A stretch of DNA of 35,827 nt from positions 1 through 35,827 of the forward strand of contig JAJSAI010000026.1 of the NCBI GenBank assembly GCA_024274695.1. The letters run 5' to 3'. Shown here piece by piece: positions 16,432 through 24,135 of this stretch (positions are counted from its first letter, which is position 1; the number at the start of each line of letters is the position of its first letter). This DNA is from an archaeon (lineage in GTDB: Archaea > B1Sed10-29 > JAJSAI01). The notes under the pieces were generated by a model. The model was not told the origin of the DNA, ran no database searches, and was given only the letters and a program-made list of their open reading frames with translations. The position numbers and the translations under genes were made by a program.

Positions 16432-17580
16432 TTAATTAACTTCCTCCTCTAAAAAAGTAGACACCTTAAATAATGCTTCATCTAGATCGTTCAGTTCTTG
16501 TTCCCCAATGTACATATTTAGCGGTAACAGGACAACTCTTTTATGAATTTCTTCTGCTTCAGGAAATCTTTTATTTTGCCATGAGGATGAAAAGAGAGGG
16601 TGTAAATGATAAGGGATGTACCAAGGTTGTATTGGGATTCCTTCCATATTTAGAGCCTTGATGATGAAGTTTTTTAAAGACGGTTTTACTTTTAGATAAA
16701 TAGGTAAAAGATGCACGGCAAAACGAGTACATTGTTTGGGCACTATAAATTGGTTTGAATATTTTTTAAAAATGTTTCTAATTTTTCTACCTGTATTCTT
16801 TCTGTATTTTATTATTTCTTCCATTCTTTCTAGGTGCAGGATGCCCAATAAGGCCTGAAATTCACTGATTCTGAAATTGTAACCTTTTATTACAGTATTT
16901 CCACGAACTTCTCCGTAGTTTGTTATAACCTCTATCTTTCTAGCGTACTCTGTATTATCTGTTATAATTGCTCCTCCTTCCCCAGTTGATAATATTTTGC
17001 CTTCATAAGTGCTAAAGCAAGAGATATCCCCAAAAGTCCCTACAAGTTTTCCATGTACTTTATTGCCAACAACCTGAGAGATGTCCTCTATTAATGGGAT
17101 TTCAAACTCTTCTTTAATTTTGGTGAACTCTACGATCCTTTCAGAGGGGTAGAATAAATGGACGGGTAGAATTGCTTTATTTTTGTTTTTCTTTGACAAT
17201 ATATTCCTAGTTTTTTTGGGATCGAGAAAGGGGTCTTCTAGACCTGAGACATCTGAAAATATTACTTTTTTGTTAACGTTAACAATCGCGTTTGGAGTAG
17301 AATGAGTTAACGGAGATGTTATGATCTCAGATGATTTTATAGATTCAAGCGCTACCATCAGGGCTGCTACTCCAGAGGAGGTTGCTTTAGCATACTTAAC
17401 ATCAAAGAATGAACGTAATAGTTCTTCATATTCTTTAGTTTTTTTACCGTGTTTAGAACTAAATCTTCTAGTTTTTAAGAGTTCAATGAACTTTTTTTCA
17501 TCTGTCTCTTGAAGATAAGTCATAAAAATTGGGAAGGCTTTCTTTCTAACAGGTTCTCCTCCGAAGATTGCCAATTTCAT
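16432..17580 (-). CDS. DegT/DnrJ/EryC1/StrS family aminotransferase
   Basis: A 382-residue PLP-dependent enzyme of the sugar aminotransferase family, which converts keto-sugars or keto-cyclitols to amino forms. The N-terminus (LAIFGGEPVRKK) is typical. The PLP lysine is Lys195 in EGKILSTGEGGA, and Asp166 in EDISQ is the residue that contacts the pyridine nitrogen. All key residues are present, so it is probably active. It overlaps the dehydrogenase gene by four bases and is the last gene of a minus-strand operon that begins with the radical SAM gene. The pairing with a Gfo/Idh oxidoreductase resembles known dehydrogenase-transaminase pairs that make amino sugars or aminocyclitols. The exact substrate is not readable. 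Confidence 0.9.
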   Translation of the reverse strand: MKLAIFGGEPVRKKAFPIFMTYLQETDEKKFIELLKTRRFSSKHGKKTKEYEELLRSFFDVKYAKATSSGVAALMVALESIKSSEIITSPLTHSTPNAIVNVNKKVIFSDVSGLEDPFLDPKKTRNILSKKNKNKAILPVHLFYPSERIVEFTKIKEEFEIPLIEDISQVVGNKVHGKLVGTFGDISCFSTYEGKILSTGEGGAIITDNTEYARKIEVITNYGEVRGNTVIKGYNFRISEFQALLGILHLERMEEIIKYRKNTGRKIRNIFKKYSNQFIVPKQCTRFAVHLLPIYLKVKPSLKNFIIKALNMEGIPIQPWYIPYHLHPLFSSSWQNKRFPEAEEIHKRVVLLPLNMYIGEQELNDLDEALFKVSTFLEEEVN

Positions 17581-18395
17581 AATATTTCCTCCATCGCCTC
17601 GTGAATAACTTGAAGTTCCTTATAGCTTGGTAAAACGGTTTGAGTCGTACTTTTTAAGAGGGAGCAGTGTGCTTGGGTTGTTAGATAAAACCATCTGTTA
17701 GTTTTGGAACCATTTATATTTAAGGAATCCAGTATCATTTCTTTTTTATTGCCTTTTTTAGATTTGTATTCAAATAAGATTTGATCGTTATCCTTGTGTT
17801 TTAAAACAATTTTAATATCTTTATTATCTTTAGTCGTAAAAGCATATTCTTTAATATATTTCTCTTCTTTTTTGTGATGGAATGTAACACCTTCCGGAAA
17901 AATATAACAGAGAACATCAACAGGATGACAGATGATATCCCTAATAGTTGTATCTTCATAAAACATTTTGGTAGTGAAGTATGTGATCCTAATTTTTTGT
18001 GGAATATTTTCTTTTATTTTTTGCACAATCGGAAGTAGTCTCCAATTATAGTTTCCATAAATTTTTTTGGCAATATCTTTTGAAATGTTTAGTAACTCAT
18101 GTCTATTCGAGCATACTGGTTTTTCGCATAAGATCACTTTTGCACTCCTTCCATAAGTTTCCAGAATTTTTTTGTGAGTTGAAGTAGGAGTTGCAATGAT
18201 AAGCAAGTCTGGTTTCTTTATGTGGTTGTTTAGGGGTTGCTTAAAATTTATTTTTTTAAACTCCTCCAACTTTTGCGTATCTATATCTGCAAGTTCTATC
18301 TCTTTAATTTCAGGGTTTAAAAGCGCTGCTAAAAAATGTATTTTTCCGATGTTTCCTATACCTATTATCTTTACGCTTGATTTCTTATCCAACAT
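17577..18395 (-). CDS. Gfo/Idh/MocA family NAD(P)-dependent oxidoreductase
   Basis: A 272-residue dehydrogenase, shorter than the usual 320-380 residues of the family. The Rossmann fold starts with GIGNIG (12-17), preceded by VKII, and the conserved EKP motif is at 91-93 in CEKPVCSN. The C-terminal substrate domain is reduced. Such enzymes oxidise a sugar or cyclitol hydroxyl, which would supply the keto group used by the neighbouring aminotransferase. Its start lies 25 bases inside the radical SAM gene and its stop overlaps the aminotransferase start, so all three are translated from one mRNA. Codon use is strongly A/T-ending. Confidence 0.85.
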   Translation of the reverse strand: MLDKKSSVKIIGIGNIGKIHFLAALLNPEIKEIELADIDTQKLEEFKKINFKQPLNNHIKKPDLLIIATPTSTHKKILETYGRSAKVILCEKPVCSNRHELLNISKDIAKKIYGNYNWRLLPIVQKIKENIPQKIRITYFTTKMFYEDTTIRDIICHPVDVLCYIFPEGVTFHHKKEEKYIKEYAFTTKDNKDIKIVLKHKDNDQILFEYKSKKGNKKEMILDSLNINGSKTNRWFYLTTQAHCSLLKSTTQTVLPSYKELQVIHEAMEEIL

Positions 18396-19372
18396 AATGG
18401 GTCCTTTCCGTCATCTTTAATCGCGGCTCTGCATCCTCCGTAACACATGTAAAAGTATGGGCACCCCTCGCATGTTTTAGGGTGTTGATTTCTCCATTGA
18501 ATGAAAATAGGGTGATTTTGGTAAATTTTTTCTACGATGTTATACTTGTCAAGCAAAAAGTTATCCTTGTCTTCAGAGTAGGGGGCAGTAGTGCATGGGA
18601 CCATATATCCGTTTACCGTAATACTGGCAGAAATGAACCCTGCGCCACATCCTAAGACGCAAGAAGATGATTCCCTTTTAGGAGGGGTTGTTAACAAAAA
18701 TTCAAAAGGACTTTTTAATATTTTTATATTTCTTGATTTTCTTTCTTTTATTAATTGAAATAATACTTTTTTGTATTCTTCTTTAGTGATTTGAAATTTT
18801 TTCTGAAATTTATTTTTAGGGATAAAACGCATTATTCTGAAAGAAGGAACCCCTCTTTCTTCTAGAAAATCTAGTAGTCTAAATACTTCTCCGTTTTGTA
18901 TAACTTTCTTTGTAAGGATAGTTCCAACTACAAATTTTTTATTTTTTTCAATTAGCTTTTCTATTCCTGAAAGTGTAAGATCAAAGCTTCCTTTTCCTCT
19001 AAAATATTCATGTGTTTCTTTTAATCCATCTAAACTTATTTGGATTCTATCAAAATGAAGTAAGGAATCTATCCTCGAATTATCAATGAGTGTTCCATTT
19101 GTAGTGATGCTTGCTATCCCCTTTAATTGATGTATCTTCTTGACAATTTTATCAAGATCGTGCCTTAGTAAAGGTTCGCCTCCAGATAAATGAACTAAAT
19201 TTCCTGGTTCAACAGTCTTTTCTAAAATTTTTATTATTTCAGCAGTTGAAAGTTCTTTATTGTTTTCTTTCTTTATTTCATGAAAGTAAAAATAGCAATG
19301 TTTACATTTTAAATTACATCTTGAAGTAATATCTATAAACCACATGACAGGTCTAGGCAAAATCAAATACAT
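18371..19372 (-). CDS. Radical SAM/SPASM peptide maturase (putative)
   Basis: A 333-residue enzyme of the PqqE/AlbA/SPASM architecture, which uses an iron-sulfur cluster and S-adenosylmethionine to form crosslinks in peptides. The radical SAM cysteines are C19, C23 and C26 (CNLKCKHC), with SGGEP at 63-67. The SPASM domain has eight cysteines, C238, C242, C260, C301, C304, C310, C314 and C327 (CEGCPYFYMCYGGC), enough for two auxiliary clusters. It starts 45 bases from the divergent small peptide gene, the best candidate substrate. It heads the operon with the dehydrogenase and aminotransferase. It lacks its own recognition domain, which the PqqD-like protein at 21666 could supply. A role in another SPASM reaction cannot be excluded. 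Confidence 0.88.
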   Translation of the reverse strand: MYLILPRPVMWFIDITSRCNLKCKHCYFYFHEIKKENNKELSTAEIIKILEKTVEPGNLVHLSGGEPLLRHDLDKIVKKIHQLKGIASITTNGTLIDNSRIDSLLHFDRIQISLDGLKETHEYFRGKGSFDLTLSGIEKLIEKNKKFVVGTILTKKVIQNGEVFRLLDFLEERGVPSFRIMRFIPKNKFQKKFQITKEEYKKVLFQLIKERKSRNIKILKSPFEFLLTTPPKRESSSCVLGCGAGFISASITVNGYMVPCTTAPYSEDKDNFLLDKYNIVEKIYQNHPIFIQWRNQHPKTCEGCPYFYMCYGGCRAAIKDDGKDPLCWIRNQA

Positions 19373-19417
19373 TAAGTTTAAATATTGGTTATTTCATCTA
19401 TTTAAATGGTGATTATT
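19373..19417. promoter_or_regulatory. Interleaved divergent promoters of the peptide and maturase genes
   Basis: Two TATA-like TTTAAA elements share this 45-base gap. TTTAAATA at 19377-19384 points to the peptide gene, placing RNA start near 19407, directly at its ribosome site GGTGA (19408-19412). The other, ATTTAAATAG on the minus strand (about 19398-19407), lies about 30 bases from the radical SAM ATG, giving a leaderless mRNA. Each promoter lies within the other's initial transcribed region, so polymerases would compete. Confidence 0.5.
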
Positions 19418-19507
19418 ATGAATAAAAAAAAGATTTGGGAAACACCTACAATAGAAGAAATAGATTTAACATTATATTGTTGTACCCCTACTGATGATGA
19501 AAAATGA
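19418..19507 (+). CDS. Putative RiPP precursor peptide (29 residues)
   Basis: The ATG has an ideal archaeal ribosome site (GGTGA, five bases upstream) and a TATA element about 37 bases upstream. The leader-like half begins with a Lys run (residues 3-5) and WETP at 7-10, then IEEIDL at 12-17. Such K-x-x-W/Y-x-x-P leaders followed by acidic and hydrophobic residues are typical of peptides bound by PqqD-like recognition domains. The tail holds Tyr20, Cys21 and Cys22, then TPTDDEK. The adjacent cysteines could be targets for radical SAM crosslinking, and Thr18, Thr23 and Thr25 for O-glycosylation. No Ser or Gly is present. The divergent maturase neighbour and the PqqD-peptidase pair in the same island support this call. 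The cut site is unknown. Confidence 0.75.
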   Translation: MNKKKIWETPTIEEIDLTLYCCTPTDDEK

Positions 19508-19540
19508 ATACTTTTAATAACTTTTAAATCATTTTTGTTT

Positions 19541-20641
19541 TTAAAGAGAATATATTTTTTGATACTCTTTTACTGTCCTTTGAATATCAAATTGAGAGAG
19601 TACCCTTTTTCGTGCACCTTTTTCTATTTTTTGTTTAATTTTTATATTTTTTTCTAAAAAAAGAATATTTTTAATTATCTCTTTGGGTTTCCCAGGATGG
19701 ACTAGAACCCCAGACTTGAAATGAGTGATAATCTCTGGAATTCCACCAACTTTTGATGCAATTACTGCTTTTTCTGATGCCATGCCTTCTATTACTGAAA
19801 TGCCAAAAGGTTCTTCCCAAAGTGAAGGGACTAAAGCATAGTCTGAGATATTATAAAAATAAGGGATGTACTTGTAATCAAAGGGTCCGAAAATTATTCG
19901 GTCTAATAATGGATCATTAGCCCATTTTATAGATGAGAGAACTTTTTGTGTTTTATGAGCACTCTCGTTTCCGGTCAAAATAAGCACGAACTCTTGTGGG
20001 AGTTGTTTTAATGTTTTGATTAGAATGTCTACTCCCTTTTCTGGAGAAATTCTAGATGTACAGAGGAGAATTCTTTTTTCCAAGAAATCACTATTTAACA
20101 TTTTTGAAATTTTTTCAAAACATTCAAATTTATCTCGCTTTTTGAAAAGAGAAGTATCTATTCCATTATAGATTACTATAATTTTTTCAGAAGGGATAAT
20201 CTTTTTTAATTCAATTTTTATATACTCGCTTGGAACGACTATCTTTTTTAAGCATTGAGATTCATTTAATAATTTGAATACTGGTTTTAATTCAAGGTAG
20301 ACGGGAGTGTGATGGGAATAAATAATCTCATAGTTTTTGCTCCCAAATGTAGTGATTATAAAAAACGCAAAATCAATGGTGTGTATTTGAATTATATCCG
20401 GTGATATCTCATTGATAATTTCGCTAATAATTTTTTTCGTTTTCTGATAATCTAATGGTCCCCTTGATGGGAGGGGCAAATGATAACACTTCCCGGTTTT
20501 TTGAATGGTTGAAACGTTATCATCACAGAAGGCGATAAAATGCTTGTTTTTTTTGTCAGAGTTTGTAAGATTGTAAAGAAGAGTTTCGACGCCACCTATC
20601 GTGTTTGCATAGTCTCTAGTTAAATGTAAAACTTTTTTCAT
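19541..20641 (-). CDS. GT4-family glycosyltransferase
   Basis: A 366-residue GT-B fold glycosyltransferase. The N-terminus has VLHLTRDYANTIGGVE, the usual glycine-rich acceptor loop, and the nucleotide-sugar half has LLCTSRISPEKGVDIL and EEPFGISVIEGMA (the E-x7-E motif of retaining GT4 enzymes). It is cytoplasmic, with no membrane segment. It follows the other glycosyltransferase by one base, so both are in one operon on the minus strand. The small peptide gene lies just beyond its 3' end on the opposite strand. The donor and acceptor are unknown; attachment of sugar to the peptide or to a cell-surface glycan are both possible. Confidence 0.88.
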   Translation of the reverse strand: MKKVLHLTRDYANTIGGVETLLYNLTNSDKKNKHFIAFCDDNVSTIQKTGKCYHLPLPSRGPLDYQKTKKIISEIINEISPDIIQIHTIDFAFFIITTFGSKNYEIIYSHHTPVYLELKPVFKLLNESQCLKKIVVPSEYIKIELKKIIPSEKIIVIYNGIDTSLFKKRDKFECFEKISKMLNSDFLEKRILLCTSRISPEKGVDILIKTLKQLPQEFVLILTGNESAHKTQKVLSSIKWANDPLLDRIIFGPFDYKYIPYFYNISDYALVPSLWEEPFGISVIEGMASEKAVIASKVGGIPEIITHFKSGVLVHPGKPKEIIKNILFLEKNIKIKQKIEKGARKRVLSQFDIQRTVKEYQKIYSL

Positions 20642-20642
20642 A

Positions 20643-21590
20643 TTAAAAAAATTCTTTTATTTTTCTTTTAAATAATTTATATTCTTTATTTATTCTTTTG
20701 TAATATTTTATTTTTACTTTTTTTATTTTTTGTTTGTAAAATTGATAATTTTCTAAAGTATCTGTTATTTTTTCTTTCCAACAGCAAATATTATTTATTT
20801 TTTTTACTAATAATTCTTTTGGAACATAATCAGGAATTCCTCCTATATCACTTCCTAGAACTGGTATTTCATTTACAATTGATTCTATACATACACGAGG
20901 AGAAGGATCTTCCCATAATGATGGAACTAGAGTTATTTTGGTTTTTTCGTAAATGAATTTTATTTGATTGTATTGTACAGGTTCCAAAATTTTGACATTT
21001 TCAAAAGGGAATTTTGGAATATTTTGTGTGGTGCTTTTTTTTATTATTAAAAAATTTTTGTCTGGATTATTTTTTATCAGTTTATAGACGATTTCTGCGC
21101 CTTTTTTTAGGGAGGGGTTAATAAATGTTATCCATTTTTGCATGCTATCATCTTTTTTGTTATTAATTACCTCTTTTGAAATAATCATTGGTTCCAGGAG
21201 AATACTCTCTTTACTTATGTATGAATATTTGTTTTGTGTGTACTTTGAATTAAATACGATTACGTCTGCTGAGTTATTTATATCATTGACTCGGGTGAAG
21301 AAAAAAACAGGAATTTTTTGCATTTTTCCATATTCGATCGCATATTTTGCCCACGCTAGTTGAGTGAAAATGATACTAGGTTTTATTTTTTTTAACATTT
21401 TTTTGATATTACTTGGGTGAATTATTTCATAAATTTTGATATTATCAATTTTTTCAGGTCTTTTCGGATGAATAAATGTAAGTACAGAACAATCATATCC
21501 ATCTTTTTTTAACTTTCTTAGGAGAGTATGTGCACTTATTTCAGAACTTCCTATTCTTGGTAAGTATTGTTCAGAAATGAAAAGTATCAT
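20643..21590 (-). CDS. GT4-like glycosyltransferase, second copy
   Basis: A 315-residue glycosyltransferase with a GT-B fold. It starts ILFISEQYLPRIGSSE, has a SLKKGAEIVYKLI segment, and ends with LWEDPSPRVCIESI, which carries the E-x7-E motif. The open frame extends to 21701 and would overlap the divergent PqqD-like gene; the ATG at 21590 is where homologues begin and leaves room for promoters. It is distantly related to its operon neighbour. It has the most extreme A+T content in the island, with many Lys, Ile and Asn codons ending in A/T. The C-terminal residues are strongly basic. The substrate is not known. Confidence 0.82.
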   Translation of the reverse strand: MILFISEQYLPRIGSSEISAHTLLRKLKKDGYDCSVLTFIHPKRPEKIDNIKIYEIIHPSNIKKMLKKIKPSIIFTQLAWAKYAIEYGKMQKIPVFFFTRVNDINNSADVIVFNSKYTQNKYSYISKESILLEPMIISKEVINNKKDDSMQKWITFINPSLKKGAEIVYKLIKNNPDKNFLIIKKSTTQNIPKFPFENVKILEPVQYNQIKFIYEKTKITLVPSLWEDPSPRVCIESIVNEIPVLGSDIGGIPDYVPKELLVKKINNICCWKEKITDTLENYQFYKQKIKKVKIKYYKRINKEYKLFKRKIKEFF

Positions 21591-21665
21591 CAATAATAAA
21601 AAGGAAAATAATACATAAATAAAAGTATATGTTTTTATAAAAATTTCAAAGGAGGTGCGAAGATA
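21591..21665. promoter_or_regulatory. Divergent promoter region of the glycosyltransferase and PqqD-like operons
   Basis: On the plus strand TTTTTATAAAAATT (about 21633-21646) and a strong ribosome site GGAGGTG (about 21651-21657) precede the PqqD-like gene. The stretch nearer 21591-21625 is nearly all A and T and contains candidate boxes for the minus-strand glycosyltransferases, but none stands out. Confidence 0.4.
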
Positions 21666-21917
21666 ATGCCTTGGAAACCAAAAGTAAACGAAAACATACA
21701 AATAAAAAAAACGGAAGAGGGTGATATTCTTATAGATATTCTTTCAGGTAAATTATTTAAATTAAATAATACAGGTTCAGATATTCTTCATTTATGTAAT
21801 GGAAAAAATGAAATAAATATGATTGTCTCTCAACTTCAGAAAAATTATGATAAAGTAAAAGAAGAAGAAGTAGTATCTTATCTAGAGAATCTAAAAAGGA
21901 TAGGGCTTGTAATATGA
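21666..21917 (+). CDS. PqqD-like RiPP recognition protein
   Basis: An 83-residue free-standing PqqD family protein. These small winged-helix proteins bind the leader of a precursor peptide and deliver it to a modifying enzyme. The fold is recognisable: three strands (around IQIKKTEEGDILIDIL), the typical GKLFKLNNTGSDILHLCNG segment at about 27-46, and C-terminal helices ending in YLENLKRIGLV. The conserved NxTG(S)xIL core is present. It overlaps the downstream peptidase gene by four bases (ATGA). The only likely partners in the window are the radical SAM enzyme and the WxxP peptide about 2.2 kb away in the same island. Confidence 0.88.
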   Translation: MPWKPKVNENIQIKKTEEGDILIDILSGKLFKLNNTGSDILHLCNGKNEINMIVSQLQKNYDKVKEEEVVSYLENLKRIGLVI

Positions 21918-22243
21918 GCTTTACTCAAGATGAAATGCGTTTGATTCGAAAAGCAATGGATCTATTTGAAGTGGTTTACTTTAAAGCGGTAGGTAACAGT
22001 ATGTTTCCTACTATCAAAGAAAATCAAATTGTAAAAGTAAAAAAAGTAGAATTAGATAAAATCAAAATTGGAGATATTTTAGTTTTTGAAGTTTTTGGAA
22101 GTATTATAGCACATAGGGTTGTACGTATAGAACATAAAAAATTCGGCCCTATTTTTATAACTAAAGAAGATAATTTTCAAAATTATCCATCTTCGAAATA
22201 TTTAATAGCAAAACCCGAAGATGTAATTGGGATAATATCTTAG
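21914..22243 (+). CDS. Soluble S24/S26-family peptidase
   Basis: A 109-residue signal-peptidase-like protein with no membrane segment. The catalytic Ser is Ser29 in GNSMFPT (S-M-x-P box), KIGDILVF (51-58) is the conserved GD strand, and AHRVVRIE holds the catalytic His67 that replaces Lys in archaeal and ER-type enzymes. KEDNFQ (84-89) aligns with the TxGDN box. Without a membrane anchor it is unlikely to be a general signal peptidase. S24/S26 peptidases paired with PqqD-like proteins are a known theme in bacterial peptide clusters, so leader removal from the 29-residue peptide is the natural inference. It is translationally coupled to the PqqD-like gene. Confidence 0.82.
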   Translation: MSFTQDEMRLIRKAMDLFEVVYFKAVGNSMFPTIKENQIVKVKKVELDKIKIGDILVFEVFGSIIAHRVVRIEHKKFGPIFITKEDNFQNYPSSKYLIAKPEDVIGIIS

Positions 22244-22253
22244 AATATTTAAA

Positions 22254-23996
22254 TCATTTTTTTTGAATTACATAATTGTTGATAATTAGATAATCCAATC
22301 CCATAGTATAAAAGTCTCTAATTGCATCTTTTAACGTTCTTACAATTGTTTTTCCCGCTATATTAAATGAAGTGTTCAATACAGCAGGAATTCCTGTTTC
22401 GTTTTCGAAGTTCTTTATTAATCTGTAGAACTTTTCATTATCTTTTGAATGTAAGATCTGTGGACGTGTTGTCTGATCTACATGCACAACCGCAGGGATT
22501 ATGTCGGGTGAGGATACAGACACAGTAAAGGTCATATATTTTAAAGCATGAAGTTTTTTGGCAGGGACTTCTAAGATTTTTAATGCTTTTTCTTCTAATA
22601 TTGTTGGGGCTAGTGGTCTCCACAATTCTCTTCCTTTTATTAGATTTACTCTTTTTTTGTTGCATGAAAGAGAAGGATTTGCTAAGATACTTCTGTTTCC
22701 CAAGGCTCGCGGTCCAACTTCCATTCTCCCTTGAAACCATCCTACTATTCTGTCTTGGCATAGGAGTTCTGCAGCATATCTTTCAGGATCTGGGACGTTC
22801 TCATAGGATATCCTTATTTTTTTGAGATAACTTTCGATTTTTTCATCGTGTTCTTCTTTTCCCAGGTAAGGAGTGAATGGATATGTATCTATCTCCTTTC
22901 CTGTTAACATTTCATATCCTATAATTGCAGAACCAAGAGCTGTACCATAATCTCCTGCAGTTGGAGGGGCGAAAAAGGCTATTTCGGGATACTTTCTCGT
23001 TAGGTAACCATTCAATCTGCAATTAAGAAAGAGGCCTCCTCCTAATGCAATATTTTCTATGTCCTCTTTTTCTTTTTTGAACTTTTGGATCAAGCTTTCT
23101 ATAATTCCTGAGATATATTCCTCAGTTATTTTTTGTACCGCCCAAGCTAGATTTTTTTGATGAACGGTAGGTTCGGCACAATTCTTAGAAATAGGTATTT
23201 TAGATGATAAAACAGCTAGAATTTGATTTGTTAAGTGATGTTTTGTAATTCTAGTAAAATCGAAAGTATCTTCTTTGGAGACGATCATTTCTTTGAATTT
23301 ATGGTAGATTTGAGACTCAGAGCCGTATGCAGAAAGACCCATCGTCTTTCCTTCGGATTTGAGCCATCCAAGACCAAGATATCCGGTAACATAGTGGTAT
23401 AGCATGGCAGGAGATTGCGGGTATTTTACGCTTAATATCTTTTCGAGGAATCCGTTTTCATATTTCCATGCTGTAAGTGACTCAAATTCTCCCCTCCAGT
23501 CTGAGATTATGACAAGTCCCTTTCTGAAGGGAGCAATCTTTGAGACTGCCGCAGCATGTGAGAGGTGATGGGGTACAGCTATAACCTGAGGTGGAGAGAA
23601 TGTATGGTTTTTGATCCACTCTTTCAGGGTCTTCAAACTGGAGACGTATCTTCTGTGTTCTTGTGAGAGGCGTCTAGTTAAAGTTATCAGTATCCTGTTT
23701 ATGTCTTTTGACCCTTCAATGAGGAATGGTTCCGCTTCTGAGACAACTCTCCGATTGAAAAGAGTTACATCCCAGGGTATAGTTATGGCTTCTACTTCAT
23801 CTAGGATAGTACCTGTTGTGGAGAGACAGAATGTTATGGACCCTGAGGGAAATGTTCTTTCGCTTCCTTTGATTCTTGTATGTCTCTCTTCTTCTTCCAT
23901 TGCTAATATTTTTCCGTTTTTTGATATGCAGGCTGAAGGATCATGGGTTCCCATGGACGGTAATGTTGGATTAATTCCTAATATCACTCCTTTCAT
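22254..23996 (-). CDS. NodU/TobZ-type O-carbamoyltransferase
   Basis: A 580-residue enzyme of the carbamoyltransferase family that moves a carbamoyl group from carbamoyl phosphate, via carbamoyl-AMP, to a hydroxyl, often on a sugar. The N-terminal Kae1-like domain has the metal-binding HHLSH at 143-147 and GGLFLNCRLN around 320. The C-terminal YrdC-like domain has GRMEVGPRALGNRSILANP, the best-known family signature, and DTT/FNI-type ends (LNTSFN). Length is normal. The start has GAGGAG eight bases upstream. It converges with the peptidase gene (10 bases between stops). Its composition is somewhat less A+T-rich than that of its neighbours. It likely carbamoylates a small molecule or sugar made in this island. 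Confidence 0.92.
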   Translation of the reverse strand: MKGVILGINPTLPSMGTHDPSACISKNGKILAMEEEERHTRIKGSERTFPSGSITFCLSTTGTILDEVEAITIPWDVTLFNRRVVSEAEPFLIEGSKDINRILITLTRRLSQEHRRYVSSLKTLKEWIKNHTFSPPQVIAVPHHLSHAAAVSKIAPFRKGLVIISDWRGEFESLTAWKYENGFLEKILSVKYPQSPAMLYHYVTGYLGLGWLKSEGKTMGLSAYGSESQIYHKFKEMIVSKEDTFDFTRITKHHLTNQILAVLSSKIPISKNCAEPTVHQKNLAWAVQKITEEYISGIIESLIQKFKKEKEDIENIALGGGLFLNCRLNGYLTRKYPEIAFFAPPTAGDYGTALGSAIIGYEMLTGKEIDTYPFTPYLGKEEHDEKIESYLKKIRISYENVPDPERYAAELLCQDRIVGWFQGRMEVGPRALGNRSILANPSLSCNKKRVNLIKGRELWRPLAPTILEEKALKILEVPAKKLHALKYMTFTVSVSSPDIIPAVVHVDQTTRPQILHSKDNEKFYRLIKNFENETGIPAVLNTSFNIAGKTIVRTLKDAIRDFYTMGLDYLIINNYVIQKK

Positions 23997-24135
23997 GATT
24001 TCTCCTCTAAATCTTTTGATCTCTTTTATAGATTCAGTCGTTGAGCCTATAAAATAATGGGTTCTTTTAATGTATTAATTTTAAGAAAGAAAGCTTATTA
24101 AACTAAATAATTCACAAAAAAGAAAGGTGTTGAAG

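Noticed and set aside
18371-21917. PQQ cofactor biosynthesis
   Set aside because: A PqqD-like protein and a PqqE-like enzyme are present, but the peptide lacks the Glu-x3-Tyr core of PqqA and there is no PqqB or PqqC.
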